From Arthrobacter citreus (GTDB taxonomy: Bacteria; Actinomycetota; Actinomycetes; Actinomycetales; Micrococcaceae): a stretch of DNA of 64,000 nucleotides. The stretch is taken from positions 682,001 to 746,000 of the forward strand of contig NZ_CP151657.1 in the NCBI RefSeq assembly GCF_038405225.1, written 5' to 3'. Positions within the stretch are counted from its first letter, which is position 1; the number at the start of each line of letters is the position of its first letter. This document shows positions 8,091 through 15,911 of the stretch, piece after piece. The position numbers and the translations under genes were made by a program. Below the pieces are notes generated by a model that was not told the origin of the DNA, did no database searches, and was given only the letters and a program-made list of their open reading frames with translations.

Positions 8091-8222
8091 TTGTCAGGTA
8101 AATCCCCCCAGGGTTCAAACGAAAAGAAGCCGGGCAAGTCCATCAAGGACAAGCGGGCCGAAAAAAGAGCCAAGAATTCCAGTGAGAACGAACTGATTCC
8201 GAAGAAGCGCAAGGGTCAGTAA
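8091..8222 (+). CDS. Small basic protein (43 aa), unknown function
   Basis: TTG-initiated 43-residue protein starting SGKSPQGSNEKKPGKSIKDK and ending PKKRKGQ, with about one third Lys or Arg and no hydrophobic segment. TTG at 8091 is chosen because AGAGGAG (8078-8084) lies 6 nt upstream and the upstream extension of the frame has a different composition. Lys-rich small proteins with a KSxKDKRAxKRAK core occur in related actinobacteria, but I know no function; RNA or DNA binding is a guess from charge alone. It is followed by 1.2 kb with no convincing gene. Confidence 0.6.
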   Translation: MSGKSPQGSNEKKPGKSIKDKRAEKRAKNSSENELIPKKRKGQ

Positions 8223-8711
8223 CAGGCGCGCTGCTCCGCCGTCAGGTGGGCCCCCTGTGATCCACGAGCCGCCCTAAGCAGCGGCAGGAGGGTCCGGAAC
8301 AGCTGTGCAGGCCGTACTCGGCCGCCGGTTGGTCCGGGCCCTTTAACATTCCCCGGGCAAACCGTTGCGCTCGGAAGAATCCAGGGGCGGAAATTCCCTC
8401 CCGATTCATGCGGTGGAATTTTGGAACGTTTATACCTTCGCTGGGGAATTTGCTGCGTGACTCCGCTGCGGCATTGTGTCGAAGTTTATTTTTTTTGGCG
8501 CTGAGGGTAAATAGCGAATTTCTTCATGCGGAAAAACCAGCGGATCTTTAGTGACGGTTTTTCCCAATAATCTGAAGCAAACCGCAAATATCAAAATGGC
8601 GGGCAGATCCGTCGTGCCCAGGAGCTCACCGGACCCCCACTGGACCTCAACACCCGGACCTCAACACCTACCCGCTGATGGTTCAGGGCGGGGTATCAGC
8701 GCCGCAAGGAC
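8223..8711. other. Non-coding stretch with an AT-rich island
   Basis: No gene is supported here. Roughly 8381-8600 is much richer in A and T than its surroundings (runs such as TTTATTTTTTTTGG near 8484 and AAACCGCAAATATCAAAA near 8578). A short open frame at 8551-8760 has no ribosome-binding site and runs into the repeat array, so it is not called. The stretch could hold promoters, a non-coding RNA, or remnant DNA. Confidence 0.5.
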
Positions 8712-9329
8712 GATCCTTTGTGCAGCTATCGGGGCATCAGAGGATCCTTCGTGCAGATAACGGGATCAAGAGCCCCGAAATCGGACTTTTGAGCCCCTGA
8801 TGTGCACGAAGGATTCCGGGAAGGCCCCTGATGTGCACGATAGATCGCCGTCTCCCTTCTGGCCTCGGAAGTGCCATCTATCGTGCAGCTAGCGGGGCGC
8901 CGGCGCCGCTGGAACGGTCCATTGTGCAGGTACTGGGACATCGACGGCGTCAGGACGATCCTTTGTGCAGCTAGCGGGGCGTCAGAGGATCCTTCGTGCA
9001 GATAACGGGATCAAGAGCCCCAAAATCGGACTTTTGAGCCCCTGATGTGCACGAAGGATTCCGGGAAGGCCCTTGATCTGCACGATAGCTTGCCGTCTGC
9101 CACTTTCTGGCCTCGGAAGTGCCATCTATCGTGCAGCTAGCGGGGTGCCGGGGCCGCTGGAACGGTCCATTGTGCAGATAGCGGGACATCAGAGGATCCT
9201 TCGTGCAGATAGCGGGAACAAGAGCCCCGAAATCACACTCTTGAGCCCCTGATGTGCACGAAGGATTCCGGGAAGGCCCCTGATCTGCACAATGGATGCC
9301 GGGAAGGCCCCTGATCTGCACGATAGATT
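8712..9329. repeat. Intergenic repeat array, locus 1: 16 copies of a 22-bp motif in both orientations
   Basis: The core TCGTGCAGATAACGGG and variants occurs forward at 8712, 8743, 8875, 8916, 8957, 8988, 9123, 9164 and 9195, and reversed (as CCCCTGATGTGCACGA and variants) at 8794, 8825, 9039, 9069, 9246, 9277 and 9308 (start of each 22-mer). The order F F R R F F repeats with a period of 245-248 bp, giving about two and a half units. Facing F and R copies can pair into long hairpins (ATCCTTCGTGCA with TGCACGAAGGAT). Adjacent R copies are joined by CCGGGAAGG. The array lies between convergent genes. The same family recurs at 42.7 kb. Confidence 0.92.
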
Positions 9330-9427
9330 CCGGGAAGGCCTCTTCAAACCATCCTGGGGATGCCCCGCAGCTTCCCGACAGGAAAGGAAAAGCGGGGGCA
9401 GCCGCCGCAGACCGGCGGCCCGTCCTG

Positions 9428-10855
9428 TCAGTCCGTCAACTGGTGGGGTTGGCCCTGGCGCTGTGTCCGGCGGTCCAGCAGCCACGCGGCAGTGCCGAGC
9501 AGGCAGGTCAGCGCCATCGTGGCCACCAGCTGGATGCGTACGGCCGGATCCAGGAACCCGAGCACCACAATGCCCGCCAGCAGCGCCAGGGCAAAGTAGG
9601 AGAGCCAGGGGAAGGCCCACATCTTGAACGTGAGGACCGTTCCGGCGGCCTCGGCGCGGCGGCGCAGAATGATCTGCGAAACGATGGAGACACCCCAGAC
9701 CACCAGGCAGGTGGACCCCACCAGGTTCAGCAGGATCATCAGGACCGTCTCCGGGTACAGGTAATTCAGCACCACCGCCAGGAATCCGAACGTGACCGAG
9801 GCGGCGACCGCAGCCCGGGGCACCCCGTTGGCGCTCCTGCGGGCCAGGGGCTTGGGCATCCGGCCCCGCTCGGCCAGGGAGAACACCATCCGGGAGGCCC
9901 CGTAGAGGTTGGCGTTCAGTGCTGACAGCAGTGCCACCACTATGACAACCGCCATCACGACGTCGGCGCCCGGCACCCTCGCCGCGGCCAGGGCTGCAAC
10001 GAAGGGCCCGGTGCTGAGGGCTTCGCTGTCCCACGGCAGGATGGTGACGATGACCAGCACCGAGCCGATGAAGAACACCAGGATCCGCCACACGACGGAG
10101 CTGATGGCCTTGGCGATGCTCGTCTCCGGGTTCTCGGTGTCCGCGGCGGCGACGGCGACAATCTCGGTGCCGCCAAAAGCGAAGACCACCAGCAGCAGTC
10201 CGGCGCCCACTCCACTCCAGCCGTGGGGCATAAAGCCGCCGTTGCCGGTGAGGTTGCTCATGCCGGGAGCCGGAACGTTGGGGAGCCAACCGGCGATAAA
10301 CGCCACCCCAATGGCCAGGAAGGCCACAATGGCGAGCACCTTCAGCAGGGCGAACCAGTACTCAAACTCGCCCAGGTTTGCGGCTCCGCCCAAGTTGATG
10401 GCGGTGAAGAGGCTGATGAAGACCAGGGCCAGCACCCACTGCTGGGAGCCCGGCCACATTGAGGCGACAATGGCGGCCGCAGCAGTGGCCTCGGCAGCGA
10501 TGACGATGACCAGCTGCAGCCACCAGAGCCACCCGACGGTGGTGCCGGCCGGGCGGCCGAGCGCCTTTTCCGCATACACGGAGAAGGCACCACTGCTGGG
10601 ATCGGCCGCGGCCATTTCCCCCATCATCCGCATGACGAGGACAACCATGGTGCCTGCGATCAGGAAGGACAGCAGCACCGCAGGTCCGGCGGCCTGGATG
10701 CCGGCTCCGGAACCTACAAAAAGTCCGGTGCCGATCGCGCTTCCCAAGCTCATAAACACCAGGTGGCGGGGGAGCATCTTCCGCACCTTGGCGGGCTGCG
10801 CCGGCGGCGGGGTAGCTGATCCGGAGGAACCGGCTGCGGACGTTCGGGGGGTCAT
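9428..10855 (-). CDS. Amino acid permease, APC superfamily (AAT family)
   Basis: A 475-residue transporter of 12 hydrophobic segments. The first helix region HLVFMSLGSAIGTGLFVGSG carries the Gly-rich unwound motif that binds the amino-acid backbone in this family. It probably imports an amino acid by proton symport; the substrate cannot be read. The ATG at 10855 is chosen over an in-frame upstream start at 10921 because the extension is atypical and AAAGG lies about 12 nt upstream. An Lrp/AsnC-type regulator is transcribed divergently from 10999, and such pairs commonly regulate the transporter in response to its substrate. Confidence 0.88.
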   Translation of the reverse strand: MTPRTSAAGSSGSATPPPAQPAKVRKMLPRHLVFMSLGSAIGTGLFVGSGAGIQAAGPAVLLSFLIAGTMVVLVMRMMGEMAAADPSSGAFSVYAEKALGRPAGTTVGWLWWLQLVIVIAAEATAAAAIVASMWPGSQQWVLALVFISLFTAINLGGAANLGEFEYWFALLKVLAIVAFLAIGVAFIAGWLPNVPAPGMSNLTGNGGFMPHGWSGVGAGLLLVVFAFGGTEIVAVAAADTENPETSIAKAISSVVWRILVFFIGSVLVIVTILPWDSEALSTGPFVAALAAARVPGADVVMAVVIVVALLSALNANLYGASRMVFSLAERGRMPKPLARRSANGVPRAAVAASVTFGFLAVVLNYLYPETVLMILLNLVGSTCLVVWGVSIVSQIILRRRAEAAGTVLTFKMWAFPWLSYFALALLAGIVVLGFLDPAVRIQLVATMALTCLLGTAAWLLDRRTQRQGQPHQLTD

Positions 10856-10968
10856 GGAAGAAGCGCCTTTGGGAATGGGGATTGCCGTGAAGCGGCCTAT
10901 CCATCTTATGCCGTGGTCCATGACTGGAAGGAATGTAAGGTTTTCGTGGCAGAATACTCACAGTTTGC

Positions 10969-10976
10969 ACAGCTGT
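10969..10976. promoter_or_regulatory. Possible Lrp/AsnC operator (short palindrome)
   Basis: Perfect palindrome ACAGCTGT in TTGCACAGCTGTAA, lying in the 143-bp divergent region between the permease and the regulator, 22 bp before the regulator start. Lrp-type sites are degenerate, so this is only a candidate. Confidence 0.25.
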
Positions 10977-10998
10977 AAGCCGTGCCGGAGGAGGAAAA

Positions 10999-11466
10999 AT
11001 GCCCACAGACGCCCTGGACGCCCGCATCATTACACTTTTCACCGATGAACCCCGGATGTCCGTGCTGGAGGCGTCGCGCACACTGCAGGTGGCACGCGCC
11101 ACGGTCCAGGCGCGTTTGGACCGGATGCAGCGGCTCGGGGTCATTTCCGGCTGGGGGCCCCGGGTGGACCCGGCCGCCCTGGGCTACGGAGTGGTTGCCT
11201 ACTGCTCACTGACGATCAGCCAGGACGCAGGCCACGCCGCGGTTGTCCAGGCTTTGGAGCAGATCCCCGAAATCCAGGAAGTCCATACAGTGTCCGGCGA
11301 AAGCGACCTGCTGGCGCGGGTGGCCGCCCGTTCCAACTCCGATCTGCAGCGCGTCATTGACTCGATGGTTGCCACCCGCACCATCGTGCGCTCTTCGTCG
11401 GTGATCGTGCTGAACACCCACTTCGAAGGCCGTACCCTTCCACTGCTGCGGGCCGCATCCGAATAG
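10999..11466 (+). CDS. Lrp/AsnC family transcriptional regulator
   Basis: A 155-residue protein: an N-terminal helix-turn-helix (DALDARIITLF ... ATVQARLDRMQRLGVI, residues 4-48) and a C-terminal RAM/AsnC ligand-binding domain (EVHTVSGESDLLARV). These assemble into octamers that bind amino acids. A GGAGGAGG run precedes the ATG at 10999. Divergent orientation to an amino-acid permease suggests local control of that gene. Confidence 0.9.
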   Translation: MPTDALDARIITLFTDEPRMSVLEASRTLQVARATVQARLDRMQRLGVISGWGPRVDPAALGYGVVAYCSLTISQDAGHAAVVQALEQIPEIQEVHTVSGESDLLARVAARSNSDLQRVIDSMVATRTIVRSSSVIVLNTHFEGRTLPLLRAASE

Positions 11467-11571
11467 GGCTTCCGCCCCCTTTAATCGCCATCCCTTTCAA
11501 GGACTTCCGCCCATTTGCCGGGTAGTACCGGGGCAAAGCACCGGTCCCGGGCGGCGGGGCGGGGTCCCCGC

Positions 11572-11577
11572 TACACT
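11572..11577 (+). promoter_or_regulatory. Candidate -10 box of the M20 peptidase gene (leaderless type)
   Basis: TACACT, then exactly 6 nt, then ATG at 11584. It both suggests a leaderless message and decides the start codon, since the in-frame TTG at 11515 lies upstream of the box. Confidence 0.5.
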
Positions 11578-11583
11578 CGGGGC

Positions 11584-13023
11584 ATGAAACACACCAGGGG
11601 TGTTAAATCTGCGGCCGGTGTCCCGGAGACCAGAGACTCCGCCGCGCTGGAAGCCGGCCTGGCCGCCGCATCCAAGCTGTCCCGCCTGATCACCTGCCGG
11701 ACCGTATCCTCCCGGGATCCGCAGGACTTGGACATCGGTGAGTTCGACGCCTTCATCCAGGCCCTTCCGGAGCTCTATCCCCTGGTGCACCGGCACCTGG
11801 CCCTGGAACGGGTAAACGGCTACGGGCTGCTCTATCACTGGCAGGGAAGTTCCCCGGCCGCCGGGACTCCAAAGCCGGAAGCGGAGGACGCCCCCGGTGC
11901 GCTGGTCCTGATGGCCCATTACGACGTCGTTCCCGCCTCCCATCCGGAGGCCTGGGAACACCCGCCCTTCTCCGGGAATATCGCCGGCGGCAAGATCTGG
12001 GGCCGCGGAACGCTGGATGACAAGGGCTCCCTGGCCGCAGTCCTGCAGGCCGTGGAACTCCTGCTGGTTGAAGGTTTTGTTCCGGCACGGGATGTCTACC
12101 TGTCCTTCGGAAACAATGAGGAGACGGCGGGGACCAGCGCCGGTGTGGCCGCAGCGTTGCTGGCCGGCCGGGGGATCAGGCCGTGGATGGTGCTGGATGA
12201 GGGCGGGGCTGTGGCCACCCAGGCCTTCCCGCTCGTGGACCGCCCGGTGGCCGTTGTGGGCGTCACGGAAAAGGGCATCCTGGACGTGGAGCTGTCCACC
12301 GGGGATGCCGGCGGGCACGCCTCCACCCCGCACCGCCGGGGTGCTACGGCCAGGTTGGCCCGGGCCGTCGTCCGGCTGGACGAGAACCCCCTGCCGGCGG
12401 TCCTGCCCGCGCCGACCATCGAAATGTTTGCCCGGCTTGCTCCAACCGCCCGGTTTCCGGCACGGCTGATCTTTAGGCACATGGGAGGTATCTTCCGGAC
12501 ACCGCTGACCCAAATCCTTGCCCGCATGGGCGGCGAGTCCGGAGCGCTGACCCGCACCACGGTGGCAGTGACTCAGCTGCACGGCAGCAGTGCCGCAAAC
12601 GTGCTGGCGTCCAGGGCCACGGCCAACGCCAACATTCGCGTGACCCTGGGGGACACCGTGGACGGAACCTTGAAGCGGCTGCGGCGGATCATCCGGGATC
12701 CGTCGATATCGCTGCGCGTGGTGGAAGGCAATGAGCCATCACCGGTTTCAGCAACGGATAATGATCAGTTCGCGCTGCTGGCACGGACCATCACCGGGAC
12801 CTTTCCGGACGCCGTCCCGGCTCCGTACGTCATGCTCGGCGGAACCGACTCGCGGCGTTTCACCGGAATCTGCGATGCCGTGTACCGGTTCGCCCCGTTC
12901 CGGATGGACCGGGAGGCCCGGGCCAGCATCCACGGGAACAACGAGTGCCTGAGCGTGCAGGCCTTTGGGGAAGGCATCCTGTTCTACTCCCGGCTGCTAC
13001 GCAACCTGGAGCCGGGGCTGTGA
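11584..13023 (+). CDS. M20 family zinc metallopeptidase (PM20D1/carboxypeptidase S-like)
   Basis: A 479-residue enzyme with the di-zinc ligands and catalytic residues of M20 peptidases: LMAHYDVVPAS (His, Asp), GRGTLDDKG (bridging Asp), FGNNEETAG (catalytic Glu pair) and GHASTPHRRG in the dimerisation region. WEHPPFSGNIAGGKIWGRG is close to the carboxypeptidase S/PM20D1 branch, which cleaves or forms amide bonds of N-acyl amino acids or dipeptides. No signal peptide is seen, so it is cytoplasmic. The next gene, an MFS transporter, starts at the GTG that overlaps its TGA (GTGA), so the two form an operon and may deal with the same compound, although that is inference. Confidence 0.88.
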   Translation: MKHTRGVKSAAGVPETRDSAALEAGLAAASKLSRLITCRTVSSRDPQDLDIGEFDAFIQALPELYPLVHRHLALERVNGYGLLYHWQGSSPAAGTPKPEAEDAPGALVLMAHYDVVPASHPEAWEHPPFSGNIAGGKIWGRGTLDDKGSLAAVLQAVELLLVEGFVPARDVYLSFGNNEETAGTSAGVAAALLAGRGIRPWMVLDEGGAVATQAFPLVDRPVAVVGVTEKGILDVELSTGDAGGHASTPHRRGATARLARAVVRLDENPLPAVLPAPTIEMFARLAPTARFPARLIFRHMGGIFRTPLTQILARMGGESGALTRTTVAVTQLHGSSAANVLASRATANANIRVTLGDTVDGTLKRLRRIIRDPSISLRVVEGNEPSPVSATDNDQFALLARTITGTFPDAVPAPYVMLGGTDSRRFTGICDAVYRFAPFRMDREARASIHGNNECLSVQAFGEGILFYSRLLRNLEPGL

Positions 13024-14519
13024 CTTCCGCCGCCGGCGTCGGGCACGGCAGCCTGCGCCCACTGGCTTCCCTGGTGTTTTTCCTGGCACTGGTGGAAGTC
13101 ACCAGCGGCATCCTGCAGGGGTACTACACGCCCATCCTCACGGACATCGCCCGGAATTTGGACATCAGCGACGGCGACGTCAACTGGTTTGAAGCCGCCC
13201 AGCTGATGCTCAGCGCGCTCGCTGTTCCGGTTCTGGCAAAACTCGGCGACATTTACGGGCACAAGAGGATCCTGCTGGTCTCAACCGTGCTGACCGCTGC
13301 CGCTTCCTGGGGTGTGGCCTTCGCGCCGGACTTCTGGACGTTCCTGGCCGCCTGGTCGCTGCAGGGCTTTTACGTCGTCTGGCTGCCGCTGGAAATTGCG
13401 TTGATCTTCAGCCGTTCCGCCGTCCTCCCGGGTCGCGCGGCGCTGACCCGCAAAGCGGCGGGCCTGCTGGTGGGCGCCCTGCAGTTCGGGGTCATCGCGG
13501 GCGCCCTCGCCGCCGGCGGACTCGTGGAAGTTTTCGCCGGCCGGCTGGAGATCACCCTGATGATTCCCGCGGTGGCCGTAACGCTGTGCATCGCGGCGGT
13601 TCACTTCGGCGTGCCCGAAACACGGGCAGAGGACCGGGCCGGCGGCATCCTGGACACCCGCGGGTTCCTGCTGCTCGCCGTCGGACTGCTGCTGATCACT
13701 TCGGGGCTAAGCTTCCTCCGGATCAACGGTCCGGGCACCTGGTGGGTTTGGGCCGTCCTGCTCGCGGGGGCCGCGGCGTTTGTTCCGTTTGTCCGCTGGG
13801 AACTGGGCCGGACGGATCCGCTGGTGGACTTTCGGATGCTGCGGCAGAAGTCCATGTGGCCCGTCCAGCTCACCGCGGGCCTGTTTGGCATCTCCGTCCT
13901 GGGCGCGCAGGCCCCCATGTCCACCTTTGCCCGCACCGACCGCGGGCTGCACGGTTACGGGTTGGGGCTCGACGCGTCAAACGTGTCGGTGATCATCGGG
14001 TCCTATGTCCTGTCAGTGCTCATCGGGGCGCTGCTTTTCCCCGTGGTTTCGCGCTACACGACGCCGCGGCTCACCCTCAGCGGAGCGGCGGCGCTGGTGG
14101 GGACCGGGTACCTGCTGTTCCTGCCCTTCCACGACACGCTGGCGCAGACTCTCACCAACATGGTCATTGCCGGCCTGGGCTCGGGGGCCCTCGTCGCGGC
14201 GCTGCCGTCCGCGGCCGCCGCTGCGGCACCGCGCAACCGCACCGGCATGGCCACCGGGCTCACCAACACCACCAAAACCATTGGCGGGTCATTCGCCTCG
14301 GCAGTATTCGGGATAGCCCTGCTCAGTGCGGCAACCGATGCCCTGGCCGGCGGCGCCGGAGCGCCCACGGCGGCACCGCTCTCGGGTTACCTCACGGTGT
14401 GGACCGTGTGTTCGGCGACGGGGTTCCTGGCCGCTGGGCTGCTGCTGCTGGTGCCGCGGCTGGCCTTTGCGGATGTTCCCCTCGCGGCCGGTGACGCTCC
14501 GCCACCCGGAACCGGTTAG
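13020..14519 (+). CDS. MFS transporter, drug:H+ antiporter type (14 TM)
   Basis: A 499-residue permease. The loop 2-3 motif A appears as LAKLGDIYGHKRILLVS, and the number of hydrophobic segments fits the 14-helix DHA2 family of multidrug or metabolite exporters. The start is GTG at 13020, which overlaps the peptidase stop by 4 nt and has GGAG about 9 nt upstream; the ORF could be extended to 12945 but that would overlap the peptidase. Its 3' end overlaps the convergent SDR gene by 4 nt. Confidence 0.87.
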   Translation: MTSAAGVGHGSLRPLASLVFFLALVEVTSGILQGYYTPILTDIARNLDISDGDVNWFEAAQLMLSALAVPVLAKLGDIYGHKRILLVSTVLTAAASWGVAFAPDFWTFLAAWSLQGFYVVWLPLEIALIFSRSAVLPGRAALTRKAAGLLVGALQFGVIAGALAAGGLVEVFAGRLEITLMIPAVAVTLCIAAVHFGVPETRAEDRAGGILDTRGFLLLAVGLLLITSGLSFLRINGPGTWWVWAVLLAGAAAFVPFVRWELGRTDPLVDFRMLRQKSMWPVQLTAGLFGISVLGAQAPMSTFARTDRGLHGYGLGLDASNVSVIIGSYVLSVLIGALLFPVVSRYTTPRLTLSGAAALVGTGYLLFLPFHDTLAQTLTNMVIAGLGSGALVAALPSAAAAAAPRNRTGMATGLTNTTKTIGGSFASAVFGIALLSAATDALAGGAGAPTAAPLSGYLTVWTVCSATGFLAAGLLLLVPRLAFADVPLAAGDAPPPGTG

Positions 14520-15430
14520 TCCAGCCCCTCGAAGGCAACACCGGTGAGCTTGGTGCTGACCTCCCACAGCCTGCCGGCCGCAACGGCGTCGCGGGCCTGG
14601 GGTGCGGGGGCCACCGGAGCGGGTTTGCCGCGCAGCTGCCCGGGACCGTCCGGGCCGTAGAAATCTCCGCCCCGCACGCCGGGGGCGGTTGCCGCGTACA
14701 GGGTGGGAAGTGCTCCGAGCGCCCCGCTTTGGCCCAGCAGGCGGAAGAAGGCGCCGAGGAGGTCCAGGGTGGCGGGGTGGTGCATGCCGGCGGTGAGATT
14801 GGTGCTGGCGAACCCCGGATGGGCTGCGGCGGCCACCAGCTTTTCGCCGCGCGCTTCGAGCCGCCGGTTCAACTCAAAGGTGAACAGCAGGTTGGCCAGC
14901 TTGCTCTGGTTGTACCGGGCCCACGGCCGGTAGCTCCGCTCGGCCGCCAGATCCTCGAAGTCGATGCGTCCGCCGCGGTGGGCGAGGCTGGAGACGGTGA
15001 CGACGCGCGGAGCGGGGGCGGCGCGCAGCGGGGGCAGCAGCAGCCCGGTGAGGGCGAAATGCCCCAGATGGTTCACCCCGAACTGGAGCTCAAAGCCGTC
15101 AGCCGTGGTGCCGCGCGGGGTGGCCATGACCCCGGCGTTGTTGATCAGGAGGTCCACCGCGGTGTCCTGCTCTGCGGCGAAGGCACGGACGGATTCCAGC
15201 GAGCCAAGGTCCAGCTGCCGCACCCGCACGTCGTCGTTCCCGGTTTCGGAGCGGATCCGCCGCTGCGCCGCAGCCCCGCGCTGCGCGTCCCGGCAGGCCA
15301 GCTCCACGCTGGCCCCCTTCGCCGCGAGAGCCAGGGCGGTCTGCAGCCCCAGCCCGCTGTTGGCTCCGGTGACGACGGCGGTTTTGCCGCTTTGGTCGGG
15401 AATGTCGTCCGTGCCGTAGGCCTTCACCAC
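14516..15430 (-). CDS. Short-chain dehydrogenase/reductase
   Basis: A 304-residue SDR: TGANSGLG cofactor motif (residues 21-28), NNAGV, and the catalytic triad Ser (VVTVSSLAH), YNQSK (Tyr, Lys). It looks like the retinol-dehydrogenase/protochlorophyllide-reductase-like branch common as general ketone/aldehyde reductases in actinobacteria. The start is one of two consecutive GTG codons (15430 or 15427), with GGAG upstream. It follows the MarR gene by 4 nt and ends the luciferase-like/MarR/SDR operon. The substrate is not known. Confidence 0.87.
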   Translation of the reverse strand: MVKAYGTDDIPDQSGKTAVVTGANSGLGLQTALALAAKGASVELACRDAQRGAAAQRRIRSETGNDDVRVRQLDLGSLESVRAFAAEQDTAVDLLINNAGVMATPRGTTADGFELQFGVNHLGHFALTGLLLPPLRAAPAPRVVTVSSLAHRGGRIDFEDLAAERSYRPWARYNQSKLANLLFTFELNRRLEARGEKLVAAAAHPGFASTNLTAGMHHPATLDLLGAFFRLLGQSGALGALPTLYAATAPGVRGGDFYGPDGPGQLRGKPAPVAPAPQARDAVAAGRLWEVSTKLTGVAFEGLD

Positions 15431-15434
15431 TGCA

Positions 15435-15902
15435 CTACTCCGCGCTGGCCGCCAAGCTCGCCAGCACCTTGTCCGTGAGGGACTTCAACTGGTCCAGTTC
15501 CTCGCTGCTGAGCGCCGGAGCGAGCAGCTCGTGGATGCCGTGGACATGTGCCCGGCCCAGCCGGCGCTGCACGTCCCGGCCGGCATCGGTCAGCGCCAGC
15601 TCAACACCCCGCTGGTCATTTTCCGCCGGCCGGCGCTGGAGGAGTCCCTTGGCTTCCATCCGCTCCACCATGCGGCTGAGGCTGGGCTGACTGATCAGCA
15701 GATGCTCATTCAGCTCATTCAGGCGGGTCCAGCCGGTGGGGCAGCGGGTGAGGTTAAAGAGCACGTCGTACTCGCGCATGGTCAGCTCTTTGAAGGCCGG
15801 GTCCTTCTGGAGGCGCCGCATCACGCCCACCTGGGTCCGGAAGAGGGACTCCCAGGCCTCGGCTGCCTGTCGAACGGGAACGCTGCTGGTATCCAGGGAC
15901 AT
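15435..15902 (-). CDS. MarR family transcriptional regulator
   Basis: A 155-residue winged-helix protein: LTMREYDVLFNL, recognition helix region LLISQPSLSRMVERMEAKGLL, wing QRRPAENDQRGVELALTDAG. MarR proteins usually repress their own operon until a small aromatic or oxidant ligand is bound. It is the middle gene of an operon with a luciferase-like monooxygenase upstream and an SDR downstream. A near-perfect palindrome in front of the first gene (17073-17090) is the likely operator. Confidence 0.9.
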   Translation of the reverse strand: MSLDTSSVPVRQAAEAWESLFRTQVGVMRRLQKDPAFKELTMREYDVLFNLTRCPTGWTRLNELNEHLLISQPSLSRMVERMEAKGLLQRRPAENDQRGVELALTDAGRDVQRRLGRAHVHGIHELLAPALSSEELDQLKSLTDKVLASLAASAE

Positions 15903-15911
15903 GTCTCTAGC

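Noticed and set aside
8551-8760. Plus-strand frame of 69 residues in the AT-rich island
   Set aside because: No ribosome site, ends in the array, no family.
8726-9321. Minus-strand open frames (71 and 116 residues) through the repeat array, with repeated peptides such as SRNPSCTSGAQ
   Set aside because: They mirror the DNA repeats in translation, have no ribosome site and no recognisable fold; inverted copies change the reading. Repeat array, not genes.
8712-9329. CRISPR array
   Set aside because: Repeats occur in both orientations, with conserved rather than unique spacers, and no cas gene is near.
13020-13023. Possible frameshift between the peptidase and MFS genes
   Set aside because: The junction GTGA is a normal 4-nt start/stop overlap.
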